IMG/VR virus record: IMGVR_UViG_3300021373_000198
Coordinates: 1 to 57,201 of that record
Direction: 5' to 3' (one strand)
Source of the DNA: a virus
DNA: 57,201 nucleotides
Shown: positions 33,898 to 43,067 of the stretch, piece by piece
How the letters are laid out: each line of letters starts with the position of its first letter
Position numbering within the stretch: position 1 is the stretch's first letter
The notes under the pieces: model-generated
The model's database searches: none
What the model was told of the DNA's origin: nothing
What the model saw: only the letters and a program-made list of their open reading frames with translations
Translations under genes and position numbers: made by a program

Positions 33898-34556
33898 CAG
33901 TCGTTGAAAACTTGTCCTACTTGAGATCCTAGTTCTGATCCCGCCTTCTGACCTAACAATAGAGCCCATCCACCTGCTAACCATCCGATGTAAGGAATGC
34001 TAGAGACGGCAGGAACAGCAACACCAGCAGCGATAGCACTACCCGCCATAGCACCTTGTGACCGAGCTCCAGCGTCCGCGATTAAACATTCTACTTGTTT
34101 CGCAGACTTTCCCTCGGAGTTTGTATCACCTCCAAGGTTACGAGTTCCTTCTCTGGTATATTGATCGCGACGATATTCTAATCTTTTTTCCGTACCACCT
34201 CCAAACATTCCTCTCTTCTCTTTGTTGAGGTTAAGAGATCTTTCTGATTCTAAAACTTTAGGATCATCTGAACGATATTCAATCTCATATCCATCTTTTC
34301 CCGCTTTAATTTTGTAAGATGAATAGGGTCCTCTTGGAATATTAATCGTAGGAACTGGTTGCACTTTCTCTTGTGGTCTCAAAACATAACCCAGAAGACC
34401 AATATGCGACAAAGCAAATAAAGTTCCCGCAACAACAGCAACAGTTTTTAATGGAGACCTAGAGGATTTACTAGGATCTACGGTAGTATTAGAATTTTTT
34501 TTCTGTTCCTGTAGTTTTGCTTCTTTTGCTGCTTTCGCTTCTTCTAGGGTTGCCAT
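33894..34556 (-). CDS. membrane-anchored or virion protein of unknown function
   Basis: A 220-residue protein. A charged N-terminal arm (EEAKAAKEAKLQEQKK) precedes a hydrophobic helix (VAVVAGTLFALSHIGLLGYVL), then a polar basic region, then a Gly/Ala-rich hydrophobic C-terminal part (GAMAGSAIAAGVAVPAVSSI and IGWLAGGWALLLGQKAGS). It may insert in a membrane or be a glycine-zipper-like virion protein. It lies between gp23 and gp3 with its own CTAAATA late box. Confidence 0.75.
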   Translation of the reverse strand: MATLEEAKAAKEAKLQEQKKNSNTTVDPSKSSRSPLKTVAVVAGTLFALSHIGLLGYVLRPQEKVQPVPTINIPRGPYSSYKIKAGKDGYEIEYRSDDPKVLESERSLNLNKEKRGMFGGGTEKRLEYRRDQYTREGTRNLGGDTNSEGKSAKQVECLIADAGARSQGAMAGSAIAAGVAVPAVSSIPYIGWLAGGWALLLGQKAGSELGSQVGQVFNDC

Positions 34557-34582
34557 TATTCTCTATGACGTAGAGCAATAAT

Positions 34583-34589
34583 TATTTAG
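34583..34589 (-). promoter_or_regulatory. late promoter box CTAAATA
   Basis: CTAAATAA directly after the capsid-gene terminator, 27 bases upstream of the ATG at 34556. Confidence 0.7.
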
Positions 34590-34591
34590 AC

Positions 34592-34619
34592 AAAAAAAGA
34601 CCCCCCTTTCGGGAGGTCT
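34592..34619 (-). terminator. Rho-independent terminator after the capsid gene
   Basis: Stem AGACCTCCC / GGGGGGTCT (one G-T pair) with a GAAA tetraloop, followed by a T run, 23 bases past the gp23 stop. It probably sets the high level of capsid mRNA. Confidence 0.92.
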
Positions 34620-34641
34620 GTGGAAAACCTGAAGTGATGGA

Positions 34642-36060
34642 TCACATGAGGTTGATAACTTGTACTCTTCTGTAGTACATGTTTGCATTTGCCGAGAGGG
34701 TTTCGCCATCGGGAGTGCCGTTGTATGCACCGTTGGTGGTGACGAATGGGTTCGATACCATGCCGTAACGAGTCTTGAAGCCAATCTTGGGCTGGAAGGT
34801 GTTAGGATCGATCGAACGAACCATCTGGAGGGGAACATATGGGCAGTAGAATAGACCTGCGTCATATGGTGAAGTACCCTTATAACCGATAACATAGTAG
34901 TGCTTATCGGAAAGGTTAGCAGCATAAGGATCAACATAGACCTTGATGCGACCGTTGATAGTACCGACTGAAAGGTTACCAGTGTCATCAACCTGACCGA
35001 TGGAAGGACCACCAGCACCGTTGAGACCTGAAGAGTAGTCAAGTACACCAGCCATTGCGAGTGCAGAAGCAACGTCAGCTGAACAGATCAGGAAGTTGCC
35101 CTTTCCTCTACGAGTGTCTTGTGCGATAGCGTTAGCGTCACGCTCGATTTGGAAGAGAAGACCTTTGAACTTCTCAACCGACCAACGACCGTTGGAGTCA
35201 ACGTCGAGGTCAAATACGCCAGGGGTTGCTACGTTGTTTTGAGCACCTTTCTTTGCAACGGTGTAGACGGTACGAACGACTTCACGGTTGATTTCTGCTA
35301 GAACTTCGCTGGACAGAATGTTAGCGAGTTCTTGCTCTGCATCAAGACCATGGATCGCCTTGAGGTCTTGTGCGAGTTCTAGGGTGTACTCTGCTTTGAG
35401 TGCTCTGGACTTCGCGGTTACCGAGGTCTTCTCGATGCTGAAGGACATTTCGCGGAACAGTCTGTTCGCTTCGCCCATGCGCTCAAGATCTTCGCGGGGC
35501 ATTCCACGACCTACTTCATATGCGTTAGCAGCAGGTGCTGCATCGTTGAGCAGAGCGGGGTTGTTGCCTTCAGAATCGCCACCAACACCAGCACCAGTTC
35601 TAGGTGTGTAAGCGCCAGCGGTTGCATCGTAAGATGCAGAGAATCCAGTGTCAGGCTCGTTGAAGAGTGCCTCTTCGCCTTGTAGACCTTCGTAGCGTGA
35701 ACGCATTGCGAAGATTAGTCCAGTAGGACCTGACATTGGTTGAACGCCACAAACGTCATATGCCATTAGGTTAGGCATTGCACGACGGACAAGGCTGATT
35801 AGAACGGGATCGAAACCAGCAAGTCCAGTTGCGTTATCTGCGCTGTTGCCGAGAGGTGCGCCAGTACCCAAACTTGCTGAAGTATTGAGTGAGTTGACAG
35901 CAACTTCGTTTAGCATTCCACGCTCTTCGCGTAGAAATCTTTCTTGGTTTTCCAGGAGAACAGAGGTAACAGCCTTCTTATAACGGTCAGTAATTGGCGA
36001 AGCCATTTCGTGACCTAGAACAGGCGACCACTTTTCCTGGAGTCTTTCTGCGTTAAACAT
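34642..36060 (-). CDS. 23: major capsid protein (T4 gp23)
   Basis: A 472-residue HK97-fold capsid protein and the main head component. The N-terminus (MFNAERLQEKWSPVLGHEMA) is a cleaved prosequence; LNE at residues 50-52, before VAVNSL, fits the gp21 cleavage consensus (I/L)-x-E. Conserved parts include FDPVLISLVRRAMPNLMAYD, VCGVQPMSGPTGLIFAMRSR and IEKTSVTAKSRALKAEYTLE. It lies after gp20-gp21-gp22, with late box TATAAAT and SD CGGAG upstream. Confidence 0.97.
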   Translation of the reverse strand: MFNAERLQEKWSPVLGHEMASPITDRYKKAVTSVLLENQERFLREERGMLNEVAVNSLNTSASLGTGAPLGNSADNATGLAGFDPVLISLVRRAMPNLMAYDVCGVQPMSGPTGLIFAMRSRYEGLQGEEALFNEPDTGFSASYDATAGAYTPRTGAGVGGDSEGNNPALLNDAAPAANAYEVGRGMPREDLERMGEANRLFREMSFSIEKTSVTAKSRALKAEYTLELAQDLKAIHGLDAEQELANILSSEVLAEINREVVRTVYTVAKKGAQNNVATPGVFDLDVDSNGRWSVEKFKGLLFQIERDANAIAQDTRRGKGNFLICSADVASALAMAGVLDYSSGLNGAGGPSIGQVDDTGNLSVGTINGRIKVYVDPYAANLSDKHYYVIGYKGTSPYDAGLFYCPYVPLQMVRSIDPNTFQPKIGFKTRYGMVSNPFVTTNGAYNGTPDGETLSANANMYYRRVQVINLM

Positions 36061-36089
36061 TTGTAACTCCGAGTGTTTTTAGAAAAGGG

Positions 36090-36096
36090 ATTTATA
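36090..36096 (-). promoter_or_regulatory. late promoter box TATAAAT of capsid gene
   Basis: TATAAATC 30 bases upstream of the gp23 ATG, just after the gp22 stop. It differs from the consensus only in the last base. Confidence 0.65.
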
Positions 36097-36099
36097 TTA

Positions 36100-37260
36100 T
36101 CAGGAATTCCAGCGGTTGATTGCGTTGAGGTAAGCCGCCATTGCTGGGGATACTGCCTCGCCTTCTACTGGGGTTTCATCGGTAACTTCTGCCTTTGGAG
36201 CAGAACCCGAGGGGAAGTATGACTCGCGGAGAGTTTTTAATTTCTCTGCGAACTTCTCTTCTGTCTCAAACTCTACGCCTTCAGCGAGAGAAGCTAGTTT
36301 ATCTTTTTGAGTGTCTGCCAGACCTTCTGAAACAATGTTCAGAACTACAGTTTTTGCAGACTCATCAAGACGACCTTGAAGTTTCACATTTGCTTTGACC
36401 TGTTCGTCAAGGCGTTCCTCCATCTTACGAAGATCTTCAGTCAGACCCTCAACGACATCAACTTTGTCGTCGGGGATATTGATGTAATGCTCTTGGAAGA
36501 GATTCTTGAGTCCAGCAATGAAATCTTCAGTGATCTCATTACGGATGCCGCGATCAACTGCGACTTGGTTCTCTTCTAACCATGCGCTGATAGCATACTT
36601 AACGGTGCCACCAACTTCTTCAGCAAGTTCTGCTTTAACTTCAGATACTTGCTCATTGAGACGAGTTTCAAACTGCTCTTCGAGTTTCTTCCACTCTTCA
36701 GAAAGCTTGGACTTGACTGCTGCCTCAAAAATTGTCGTTGCTTTTTCTTTGAACTCTTCAGAAAGTTCGGTTCCCTCGGTGAGTGCTGCAACGTCTGCAC
36801 TCATGTCAAGTGATTCAAAGGAAGGCTTGATGGGATAAGAAACGTCAGGACCAGTCTTTGTTCCATATGATACGTTTGTGCCAACAGAGGGTTGTGCGTT
36901 CATACCAGTAGACTCACCAGCTCTTTGCTGGGGATCACCACTGACTGGCTTAACAGGAGCAGCTGCTTTAGCGCCAGGATTATCCTCGCCCTCTTCGTTA
37001 CCATCTGGACGTGGACCACCGTTGTCGGTGATCGACTGTTGTGCGCCATAACCGTTTACAGCGTCAGTACCGATAGAACCTTTTCCTTCTGCACTGCCAC
37101 CTTTGGAGTTTACTTCTGTCTTTGATTGACCAGAAGCACTATGCGTACCACCACCAGGAATAACGGATGCGGAAACAGTTGGCATAGGATCGCCAGCTTC
37201 TACAACCAAACCTGATTCGGTTACAAACTCCTCAAATTTTTCCTTTAACATATCTGACAT
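36100..37260 (-). CDS. 22: prohead scaffold core protein (T4 gp22)
   Basis: A 386-residue scaffold around which the capsid assembles and which is degraded by gp21. The N-terminal part (residues about 20-140) is Gly/Pro/Asn-rich and disordered; the rest is helical and acidic (ELSEEFKEKATTIFEAAVKS, LEEQFETRLNEQVSEVKAEL, MEERLDEQVKANVKLQGRLD). Many (I/L)-x-E sites occur, as expected for a gp21 substrate. It is followed by gp23 and preceded by the AATAAATA box at 37300. Confidence 0.92.
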   Translation of the reverse strand: MSDMLKEKFEEFVTESGLVVEAGDPMPTVSASVIPGGGTHSASGQSKTEVNSKGGSAEGKGSIGTDAVNGYGAQQSITDNGGPRPDGNEEGEDNPGAKAAAPVKPVSGDPQQRAGESTGMNAQPSVGTNVSYGTKTGPDVSYPIKPSFESLDMSADVAALTEGTELSEEFKEKATTIFEAAVKSKLSEEWKKLEEQFETRLNEQVSEVKAELAEEVGGTVKYAISAWLEENQVAVDRGIRNEITEDFIAGLKNLFQEHYINIPDDKVDVVEGLTEDLRKMEERLDEQVKANVKLQGRLDESAKTVVLNIVSEGLADTQKDKLASLAEGVEFETEEKFAEKLKTLRESYFPSGSAPKAEVTDETPVEGEAVSPAMAAYLNAINRWNS

Positions 37261-37299
37261 TTGAGTTTCCCCGTAAATTTCTGATAATTATTCTATGAT

Positions 37300-37307
37300 T
37301 ATTTATT
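37300..37307 (-). promoter_or_regulatory. late promoter box AATAAATA
   Basis: Late box 40 bases upstream of the gp22 ATG, right after the gp21 stop; a GGGGA Shine-Dalgarno follows near the start. Confidence 0.65.
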
Positions 37308-37311
37308 AATA

Positions 37312-37956
37312 TTAGAGATTTGAGAGGAAGTGCTCAAACACCTGTAGTGTTCTTGCTTCCAACTCTCTTCTCGATGATTCATTAATGTGTCTTTGATATT
37401 TAGCAACAGTTTTCTCCTGGAGAATACCGTTGTCCCATACCCATTCCTTACCTTCCATAATGCCGTTTACAAATGCATCAGGGGCGGAAGGATCTGCAAC
37501 AATATCTGCTGCAGTTGCAAGCATGAAATCATCCATGACATAGTTAGCATTCTCTTGGCGATCAATACTACCCATACCACGGGAAGAAACTCCTAACTTC
37601 ACACCTTCCTCAAGCAGGGACTTCGCAATGCTACCCATTGGTGTAGCAAGAATCTGTGCCTTGCCAATGAAGTTATTGCCTTCTGCTTTCAGAGATGTAA
37701 TTCTGTGTGACACACGATCAAGATTCACAGTTGGTCCATCGGGATGTCCAAGCTCTCCCAGAGCACGTCCTGTTTTGACGTACTCTTCGTTGTAACGATT
37801 AACTTCCTTTTCTAAAACAGAGAAAGGATAGATGCGACCGTTACGATTCTTGATTTCGGATTGCAAGAATACACCCTCAATGTAGAGGTTCTTCTTACCA
37901 TCCTTTTCCTCGGTAAGGATTTGGATGTCCTCGATGTTTTCTGTGATAAGTTTCAT
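37312..37956 (-). CDS. 21: prohead maturation protease (T4 gp21)
   Basis: A 214-residue serine protease of the T4 prohead protease family (S77) that cleaves gp22 and gp23. The catalytic His71 lies in GELGHPDGPTVNLDRVSHRI and the Ser (124/125) in LGVSSRGMGS. The opening strands (KKNLYIEGVFLQSEIKNRNG, RIYPFSVLEKEV) match the family. Length is normal. It overlaps the small core-protein gene by 4 bases. Confidence 0.95.
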   Translation of the reverse strand: MKLITENIEDIQILTEEKDGKKNLYIEGVFLQSEIKNRNGRIYPFSVLEKEVNRYNEEYVKTGRALGELGHPDGPTVNLDRVSHRITSLKAEGNNFIGKAQILATPMGSIAKSLLEEGVKLGVSSRGMGSIDRQENANYVMDDFMLATAADIVADPSAPDAFVNGIMEGKEWVWDNGILQEKTVAKYQRHINESSRRELEARTLQVFEHFLSNL

Positions 37957-38147
37957 TCTTCTGCCGATGGTTCGTCCCCAGTAGGTTCATCAAAATATGA
38001 TGAGGCTACTGTTTGTTTGTACGTGTCGATAACGTCGGATGCCTTTGAATAAAGATAGTCATTGATTTTATCCAACGCTTCTCCGCGTTTTTTGTCTGCG
38101 ATTAGATCAACAATGTCAACCAATTCAGATTCTAATGGTGTATCCAT
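37953..38147 (-). CDS. small acidic prohead core protein candidate
   Basis: A 64-residue acidic protein: MDTPLESELVDIVDLIADKK, GEALDKINDYLYSKASDVID, ending GDEPSAEE. It occupies the place of T4 genes 67/68 between portal and protease, so it is probably an internal prohead core protein; no sequence motif proves it. It has an AATAAATA late box 29 bases upstream. Confidence 0.75.
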   Translation of the reverse strand: MDTPLESELVDIVDLIADKKRGEALDKINDYLYSKASDVIDTYKQTVASSYFDEPTGDEPSAEE

Positions 38148-38174
38148 ACTATTAAAATTATCCGTAGATATGAA

Positions 38175-39872
38175 TTATTTATTAGACTTTGGTTTTGAAG
38201 CGGTGGGAGCGGGCTTTAATTTTTCCATCTCTTTCGCTTTTTCCAGTTCACGATCCGCAGAATCAGATGCCTGCTGCGCTGTAATCTCTGGTTGATAAGC
38301 AGAGTTTTGCTTGTCCATCATGTCCAGAGTATTAACATCAACAGGATCAATTGCCATACCTGAATCAATATCAGAACGCATCTGCTTATCAATTTCTTTA
38401 TACTCTTTCTCGGTCTGCATGAGAACCTGACGGCGGATATACTCTGAAGAGAAATACTTACCAACAAAAGGATCCATCTGTGTAACGAGAGTGATGCGCT
38501 GCATCATCATCTCTTGTTCCTTTAATTCATTGAAATGATTGTCAAACAGGAAGTCATACTGGATATGCTCTTCCATCTCATCCCAGTCATCGGGTGTGAT
38601 AATACCCTTGAGGATCAGTTGAGTCTTTAGAATATCGTGGAAGAGTGAAGAGAAACGCTTGCGGAGACGACCGATGAACTTACTAAACTTCAGTTCGTCG
38701 CGCAGAATCTCTGTGGTCTTTCCAAGGTTGAATGCCTTGTTATCGTCTGTCAGACGAGATGGTGGCAGGTTTAGGGAGTTGTATAGTTTCTTTCTGAAAT
38801 ACTCAACGTCCTTAAGTTCGCCAAGGTTCTGTCCGCCAGGTAGAGTAGAGATCTCGGTTCCTCTACCACCTTCGCGGCGAGGAAGCCAGAAGTCTTCCAG
38901 CATACTCATATGCTTTTTGTCATCACGAATTTCCCCAGTGGCAGCATCGTAAACAAGCTTGTTGCGATAACGCGCCATCACATCACGGAGATACTGCTCC
39001 GCTTTTACTTTAGGTAGATTGCCGACATCGATGTAAAAAATTCTACGTTCTGGAGCACGGGACAATCTGTAGATAACAAGAGAGTCTTCAATCATACGCA
39101 GTTGATTGAGAGACTTGATTGCTTTGTGTAAGAAACTCAACTGATACTTCTTGTTCAGATCCATCACACCAGAGTTACAAGTGGCGATAGAATCAGAAGC
39201 AATTTTAATACCGTTGTTGGTCGAGAAGTCTGATGCACTATTGCTAGGCATACCCATCGAACCAGAGAATCCTTTGGGATTGTAGAGATAGTAATCTACA
39301 TAGTCTCCCCAATCATATTCTAATGCCGTGCCTCGTACCAGATTGGGATTAGCAGCAGCAGTTGGATTGGTGATCTTTTGGCGAACCTTGCGGATCTTTA
39401 GTGGATCAATGTAGCGCAGTTCAAGAATACCTTTTCTGGGGTTGTCTAAATCTACTACTTTGTGGTAATATGTACGACCATCAACATACCAATTACGAAT
39501 AATCTGGTGAGCATTCTTGTCGAAGTTGATCATCTTTTTGATACGATCAAATTCATCTCTAATTTTTTTCTTGACGCCTGCTCCGATGTCAAGATTAGAC
39601 AGTTCAATCTCAACGGGACTATCATCAGCATCGCTGACAACAAACTCGTTCACAATCTCGTCGATAGCAGTATCGACTTCTGGATGAAGTGACATGTCGC
39701 GATATCTTTTGATGAGTTCATACTCATTCTTGGAGACACCTTCGACATCTACGTATGTACCAAAATAGCCACCTGCTACGGTGGCTACGCTGTCATCACT
39801 ATTAGGAGGGATAGGGGATTGACCCCTATCCTCCTTTCCTTTGTTGATTAGAAAACCAAACAGTTGACTCAT
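38175..39872 (-). CDS. 20: portal protein (T4 gp20)
   Basis: A 565-residue dodecameric portal that nucleates head assembly and threads DNA. Recognised by VEGVSKNEYELIKRYRDMSL, HPEVDTAIDEIVNEFVVSD, RIEDSLVIYRLSRAPERRIF in spirit (here RMIEDSLVIYRLSRAPERR), YIDVGNLPKVKAEQYLRDVM and KLYNSLNLPPSRL. It ends with a Pro/Lys-rich tail. Late box GATAAATA precedes it. It stands in the order gp17, gp18, gp19, gp20. Confidence 0.96.
   Translation of the reverse strand: MSQLFGFLINKGKEDRGQSPIPPNSDDSVATVAGGYFGTYVDVEGVSKNEYELIKRYRDMSLHPEVDTAIDEIVNEFVVSDADDSPVEIELSNLDIGAGVKKKIRDEFDRIKKMINFDKNAHQIIRNWYVDGRTYYHKVVDLDNPRKGILELRYIDPLKIRKVRQKITNPTAAANPNLVRGTALEYDWGDYVDYYLYNPKGFSGSMGMPSNSASDFSTNNGIKIASDSIATCNSGVMDLNKKYQLSFLHKAIKSLNQLRMIEDSLVIYRLSRAPERRIFYIDVGNLPKVKAEQYLRDVMARYRNKLVYDAATGEIRDDKKHMSMLEDFWLPRREGGRGTEISTLPGGQNLGELKDVEYFRKKLYNSLNLPPSRLTDDNKAFNLGKTTEILRDELKFSKFIGRLRKRFSSLFHDILKTQLILKGIITPDDWDEMEEHIQYDFLFDNHFNELKEQEMMMQRITLVTQMDPFVGKYFSSEYIRRQVLMQTEKEYKEIDKQMRSDIDSGMAIDPVDVNTLDMMDKQNSAYQPEITAQQASDSADRELEKAKEMEKLKPAPTASKPKSNK
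38176..38183 (-). promoter_or_regulatory. late promoter box AATAAATA
   Basis: Late box 29 bases upstream of the ATG at 38147; it includes bases of the gp20 stop codon (TAA). Confidence 0.6.
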
Positions 39873-39900
39873 GATTAATTAAACAGTACCCTTGATGTAC

Positions 39901-39908
39901 TATTTATC
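39901..39908 (-). promoter_or_regulatory. late promoter box GATAAATA
   Basis: Late box 29 bases upstream of the portal ATG, sharing bases with the TGA stop of gp19. A small AGTAC/GTACT dyad follows it. Confidence 0.65.
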
Positions 39909-40530
39909 AGGCTTCAATTCTGATGCCGCTGCCTGCTGGGTCTGCTGATGCACCACTAGTGATTGCGCTAGCGGAAGGATCTACTGCCTTCCAGTATGAA
40001 TACTGGAACTCAACTGTGAATTCTTCGATCTGATCGTTGCTGTCATAAGCAAGATCAATTTGAGAAACGCTAGTTGGGAAAGCGTGAAGTAGATCATACT
40101 GACGTAAGACACTACCAGCTTCGGTGCTGTCCTTACGAAGTTGCTTGACACCCAATGTTGCCATGTAACCTTCGCTATTGTTTGGTTTAAACAGTGGCGA
40201 GTTGTTGGTTTCGTGAGTGTTGATTTGCTCCAACCACTTCTCGAAGTAAGCGCGAAGCTTGAACTCTCTGTCGTTGAAGAATGTTGCGGACCATGTATCG
40301 AAAGTGCGATCACCAGCAATCTTGACTGTTCTTCCTCTGAAAGGAACCTCAATCACTCCCAGGTTTGATGCTGGGAGTGCTGCGGACTTACAGAGGAGGT
40401 TTACTAAATCTAGATCATCGCTCTTCGGTGCGTTTGCCAATGTTTGTGGCCAATTAATATCGACCGCAAACATATTAGGCTTAACGCCTTCACCAATTTT
40501 AGTTAGAAAATCGTTTAATTTAGTTGCCAT
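39907..40530 (-). CDS. 19: tail tube protein (T4 gp19)
   Basis: A 207-residue protein forming the inner tube. It matches the gp19 pattern: KPNMFAVDINWPQTL, LCKSAALPASNLGVIEVPFR, GRTVKIAGDRTFDTWSATFF, then REFKLRAYFEKWLEQINTHE and a C-terminal EFTVEFQYSYWKAVD. It follows gp18 directly with an AGAGGT Shine-Dalgarno and has no late box of its own, so it is read through from gp18. Confidence 0.95.
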   Translation of the reverse strand: MATKLNDFLTKIGEGVKPNMFAVDINWPQTLANAPKSDDLDLVNLLCKSAALPASNLGVIEVPFRGRTVKIAGDRTFDTWSATFFNDREFKLRAYFEKWLEQINTHETNNSPLFKPNNSEGYMATLGVKQLRKDSTEAGSVLRQYDLLHAFPTSVSQIDLAYDSNDQIEEFTVEFQYSYWKAVDPSASAITSGASADPAGSGIRIEA

Positions 40531-40558
40531 TTTAGTTTACCTCTTGTGTGTGATTATA

Positions 40559-42982
40559 TCAGCGACCGACTACTTCAGCAAACGTGACACCAGTCTTCGT
40601 TGCTGTGAAGGTTACGGTGATGTAGTTAATTGAGCGAGTTGGCTTAACGAAGAGTTCAGCGACAAACTCGTTACGATCAATTACATCTGGGGTGTTGTTG
40701 GACTCATCACATACCACAAGGAAATCAGTTACGCCGCGACGTGCCTGAACTTCTGCCAGATAGCTGTTAACAGCAGAGGCAAAAGCAGAACGAGTTGTCG
40801 CATCGTTTTGCTCAAATAGAACTCCTTTTGCGAGATCACCAACTCTCTTCTCAAGATTGAGGAAGAGGCGACGAACGTTGATACGATCGAACGCTGAAGG
40901 TGATGCAAGAGCAGTCTTGTCTCCAAACAGAGTGACTCCACTACCAGGGAAAATAACCACAGGGTTAATTCTGTTCATGTAGAGTTCGTCTCTGTCTGCT
41001 TTGCTTGGATTGTAAGCAAGCTTGATTGCGTTACGAAGTGAACCTCTGTTGACGCCAGCAGGTGAATACCAGTCATCTAGGAGAGCTGAAGTGTTAACGC
41101 AAAGACCTGCAACGTCGCCGTTGCAAGGGATGTAGCGGTACTTATCGTTGAAACGATCGTAGTAATACTTATAACCGCTATCAAATACTGCATATGAAGT
41201 AGAAGTCATTCCGTTGAAGAAGTTCAGTGTGTTCTCCTTCTGTTGGAATGCGGTGAGGACACCAGCACTACCTACTTGGTTTGCTTTATGTGGTGAAACA
41301 AAAGCAACACAGTCTTTTCTTGCAGCAGCAATAGAGATTACTTTATTTGCTTTTGCTTTTGTATCAGTCTCGGTTGAGAGAGAACCTCCCATGAGTAGGA
41401 AGTTGATATCAACTAGTTCTGTATCCGCAAACTCATCAAATGCAGTCTCAATTTCCGATGCTGTATAAGCATAATCATCAGCACCACCTTGTAGTGTTGC
41501 TTCTAACTTACCAACCAATTGGAATGCATCTCCAGAAGTTAGAGCACTGGAGTCTGAACCTAGTGCTACACCAGCACCAGAACTAGAAGGATTCCAAGCA
41601 GCAGCAGGAGCAGTGCCATTGAAGATAGCAATTGATTGATCGTTGATTAAATCTTTGAAGTAGTTAGCAGCATTTTCTGCACTTCTACCATCAGAGAGTT
41701 TTGAACCATAGAGGACTCTTTCGACGACTGTGTTAGCAGCACCGCTGTATACACCAGTTACATCAACAACAGCAACGTGAATCTCGTCATACTTAAGACC
41801 TTTTTCTTCAGCATACTGTGAAGTGCCAGGACGAGGACCGATAGCCGATAGAGTAAGACCAGTTGATCCGATCTGGGTTGTGGTGTACCAATCTCTTACA
41901 GCAGAGATAGTAATTTGACCGTCAACTACAGTTGCAATTTCGAATGTAGCATCTCCACCGCCACCAGCAATCGTGATGGTATCACCAACAACGTAACCTA
42001 CACCAGCGTTGTTAATGACTGCAGATGCAACTCCACCCTCTACTGAAGCTACAGTAAATGTTGCGTTGTTATCGCCAGCAGCAATTGTTAGTGTATCGCC
42101 AACAGTATAACCAGTACCACCACTATTAATAGCGATGCTAGTTACAGAACCAGCAGTTGCAACTACGTCTACAGTAGCATTAGATCCAGTACCACCAGTT
42201 GTTGCTAATCCAGTTTGGGTGATATAAGAACTACCACCAGCACCACCAGAAAGAGTAAGAATAGTACCAACAGTAACTGTAGTATCAACCGTTAGACCAG
42301 ATCCTTGACCACCAGTAGTAGCAACTGCCGTAGCTGACTGATAACCAGTACCAGCAACAAATGTTCCGATAGTTGCTGTAATACCAATTTCTGGTGAATC
42401 TAGAGAATCGGATGTAGTTAGTCTAGATGTGGGGTCATCAAGAATAACAGCAGCCGTCTTACTTGCTGCATCCCACGAATAAACAGTACCAGTTTTTCCG
42501 CCAACAAAAGTTAGCGTATCGCCCATAGCAATTGAAGCAGGGGTATTTGATAGAGTTACATACTGATCAGCACCACGGTCAACAAAAACAACCTTAAGAT
42601 CATTTGCCCATTTACCTGCAGATCTTGCTACGAGGAAATTTCCGTTTCCGTTACCTGCTTCCCAGTCTTCATCATTTCTAACAATGACTGCTGTTCCAGT
42701 ATCTGTTGCGCTATTTACTCCAGTGGCAGCACGTACCACATTTAACCTTCCGCCATAGTTGAGGAATTCTGAAGCAACGAACCAATCTTCTGCATTTTGT
42801 TCAGCAGGAGCACCAAAAATAGAAAGAAGTTCTTTCTGTGAACTGATAGGTGTTGGCTTTCCAATAGGACCCTTTTGGAAAGTTGATGCAACACCAGCAG
42901 TAATTGTGGATGCGCCGACGATGACAGCATTAGATAAGTCGCGTTCCTTTAGAACGATTCCAGGCGAGACTTGACTTGCCAT
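40559..42982 (-). CDS. 18: tail sheath protein (T4 gp18) with large repeat insert
   Basis: An 807-residue contractile sheath protein, longer than T4 gp18 (659). The start MASQVSPGIVLKERDLSNAV and the C-terminal part (NINPVVIFPGSGVTLFGDKT-like RINPVVIFPGSGVTLFGDK, then RINVRRLFLNLEKRV) are standard. Residues about 205-352 are a Gly/Thr-rich insert with repeated units GTGYTVGDTLTI and GVGYVVGDTITI, each followed by a beta stretch. The insert may form surface domains on the sheath. Late box and AGGAG precede it. Confidence 0.95.
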   Translation of the reverse strand: MASQVSPGIVLKERDLSNAVIVGASTITAGVASTFQKGPIGKPTPISSQKELLSIFGAPAEQNAEDWFVASEFLNYGGRLNVVRAATGVNSATDTGTAVIVRNDEDWEAGNGNGNFLVARSAGKWANDLKVVFVDRGADQYVTLSNTPASIAMGDTLTFVGGKTGTVYSWDAASKTAAVILDDPTSRLTTSDSLDSPEIGITATIGTFVAGTGYQSATAVATTGGQGSGLTVDTTVTVGTILTLSGGAGGSSYITQTGLATTGGTGSNATVDVVATAGSVTSIAINSGGTGYTVGDTLTIAAGDNNATFTVASVEGGVASAVINNAGVGYVVGDTITIAGGGGDATFEIATVVDGQITISAVRDWYTTTQIGSTGLTLSAIGPRPGTSQYAEEKGLKYDEIHVAVVDVTGVYSGAANTVVERVLYGSKLSDGRSAENAANYFKDLINDQSIAIFNGTAPAAAWNPSSSGAGVALGSDSSALTSGDAFQLVGKLEATLQGGADDYAYTASEIETAFDEFADTELVDINFLLMGGSLSTETDTKAKANKVISIAAARKDCVAFVSPHKANQVGSAGVLTAFQQKENTLNFFNGMTSTSYAVFDSGYKYYYDRFNDKYRYIPCNGDVAGLCVNTSALLDDWYSPAGVNRGSLRNAIKLAYNPSKADRDELYMNRINPVVIFPGSGVTLFGDKTALASPSAFDRINVRRLFLNLEKRVGDLAKGVLFEQNDATTRSAFASAVNSYLAEVQARRGVTDFLVVCDESNNTPDVIDRNEFVAELFVKPTRSINYITVTFTATKTGVTFAEVVGR

Positions 42983-43019
42983 GTTTAACTCCTGTAAGTT
43001 ACCAAACTTGATCTAAAAA

Positions 43020-43027
43020 TATTTATT
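43020..43027 (-). promoter_or_regulatory. late promoter box AATAAATA
   Basis: Late box 38 bases upstream of the sheath ATG, in an 85-base gap that contains no gene; AGGAG lies 8 bases before the ATG. Confidence 0.7.
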
Positions 43028-43067
43028 ATTTCTACTCTCTCAAGTGGGGAAACAATGCATGAACACT

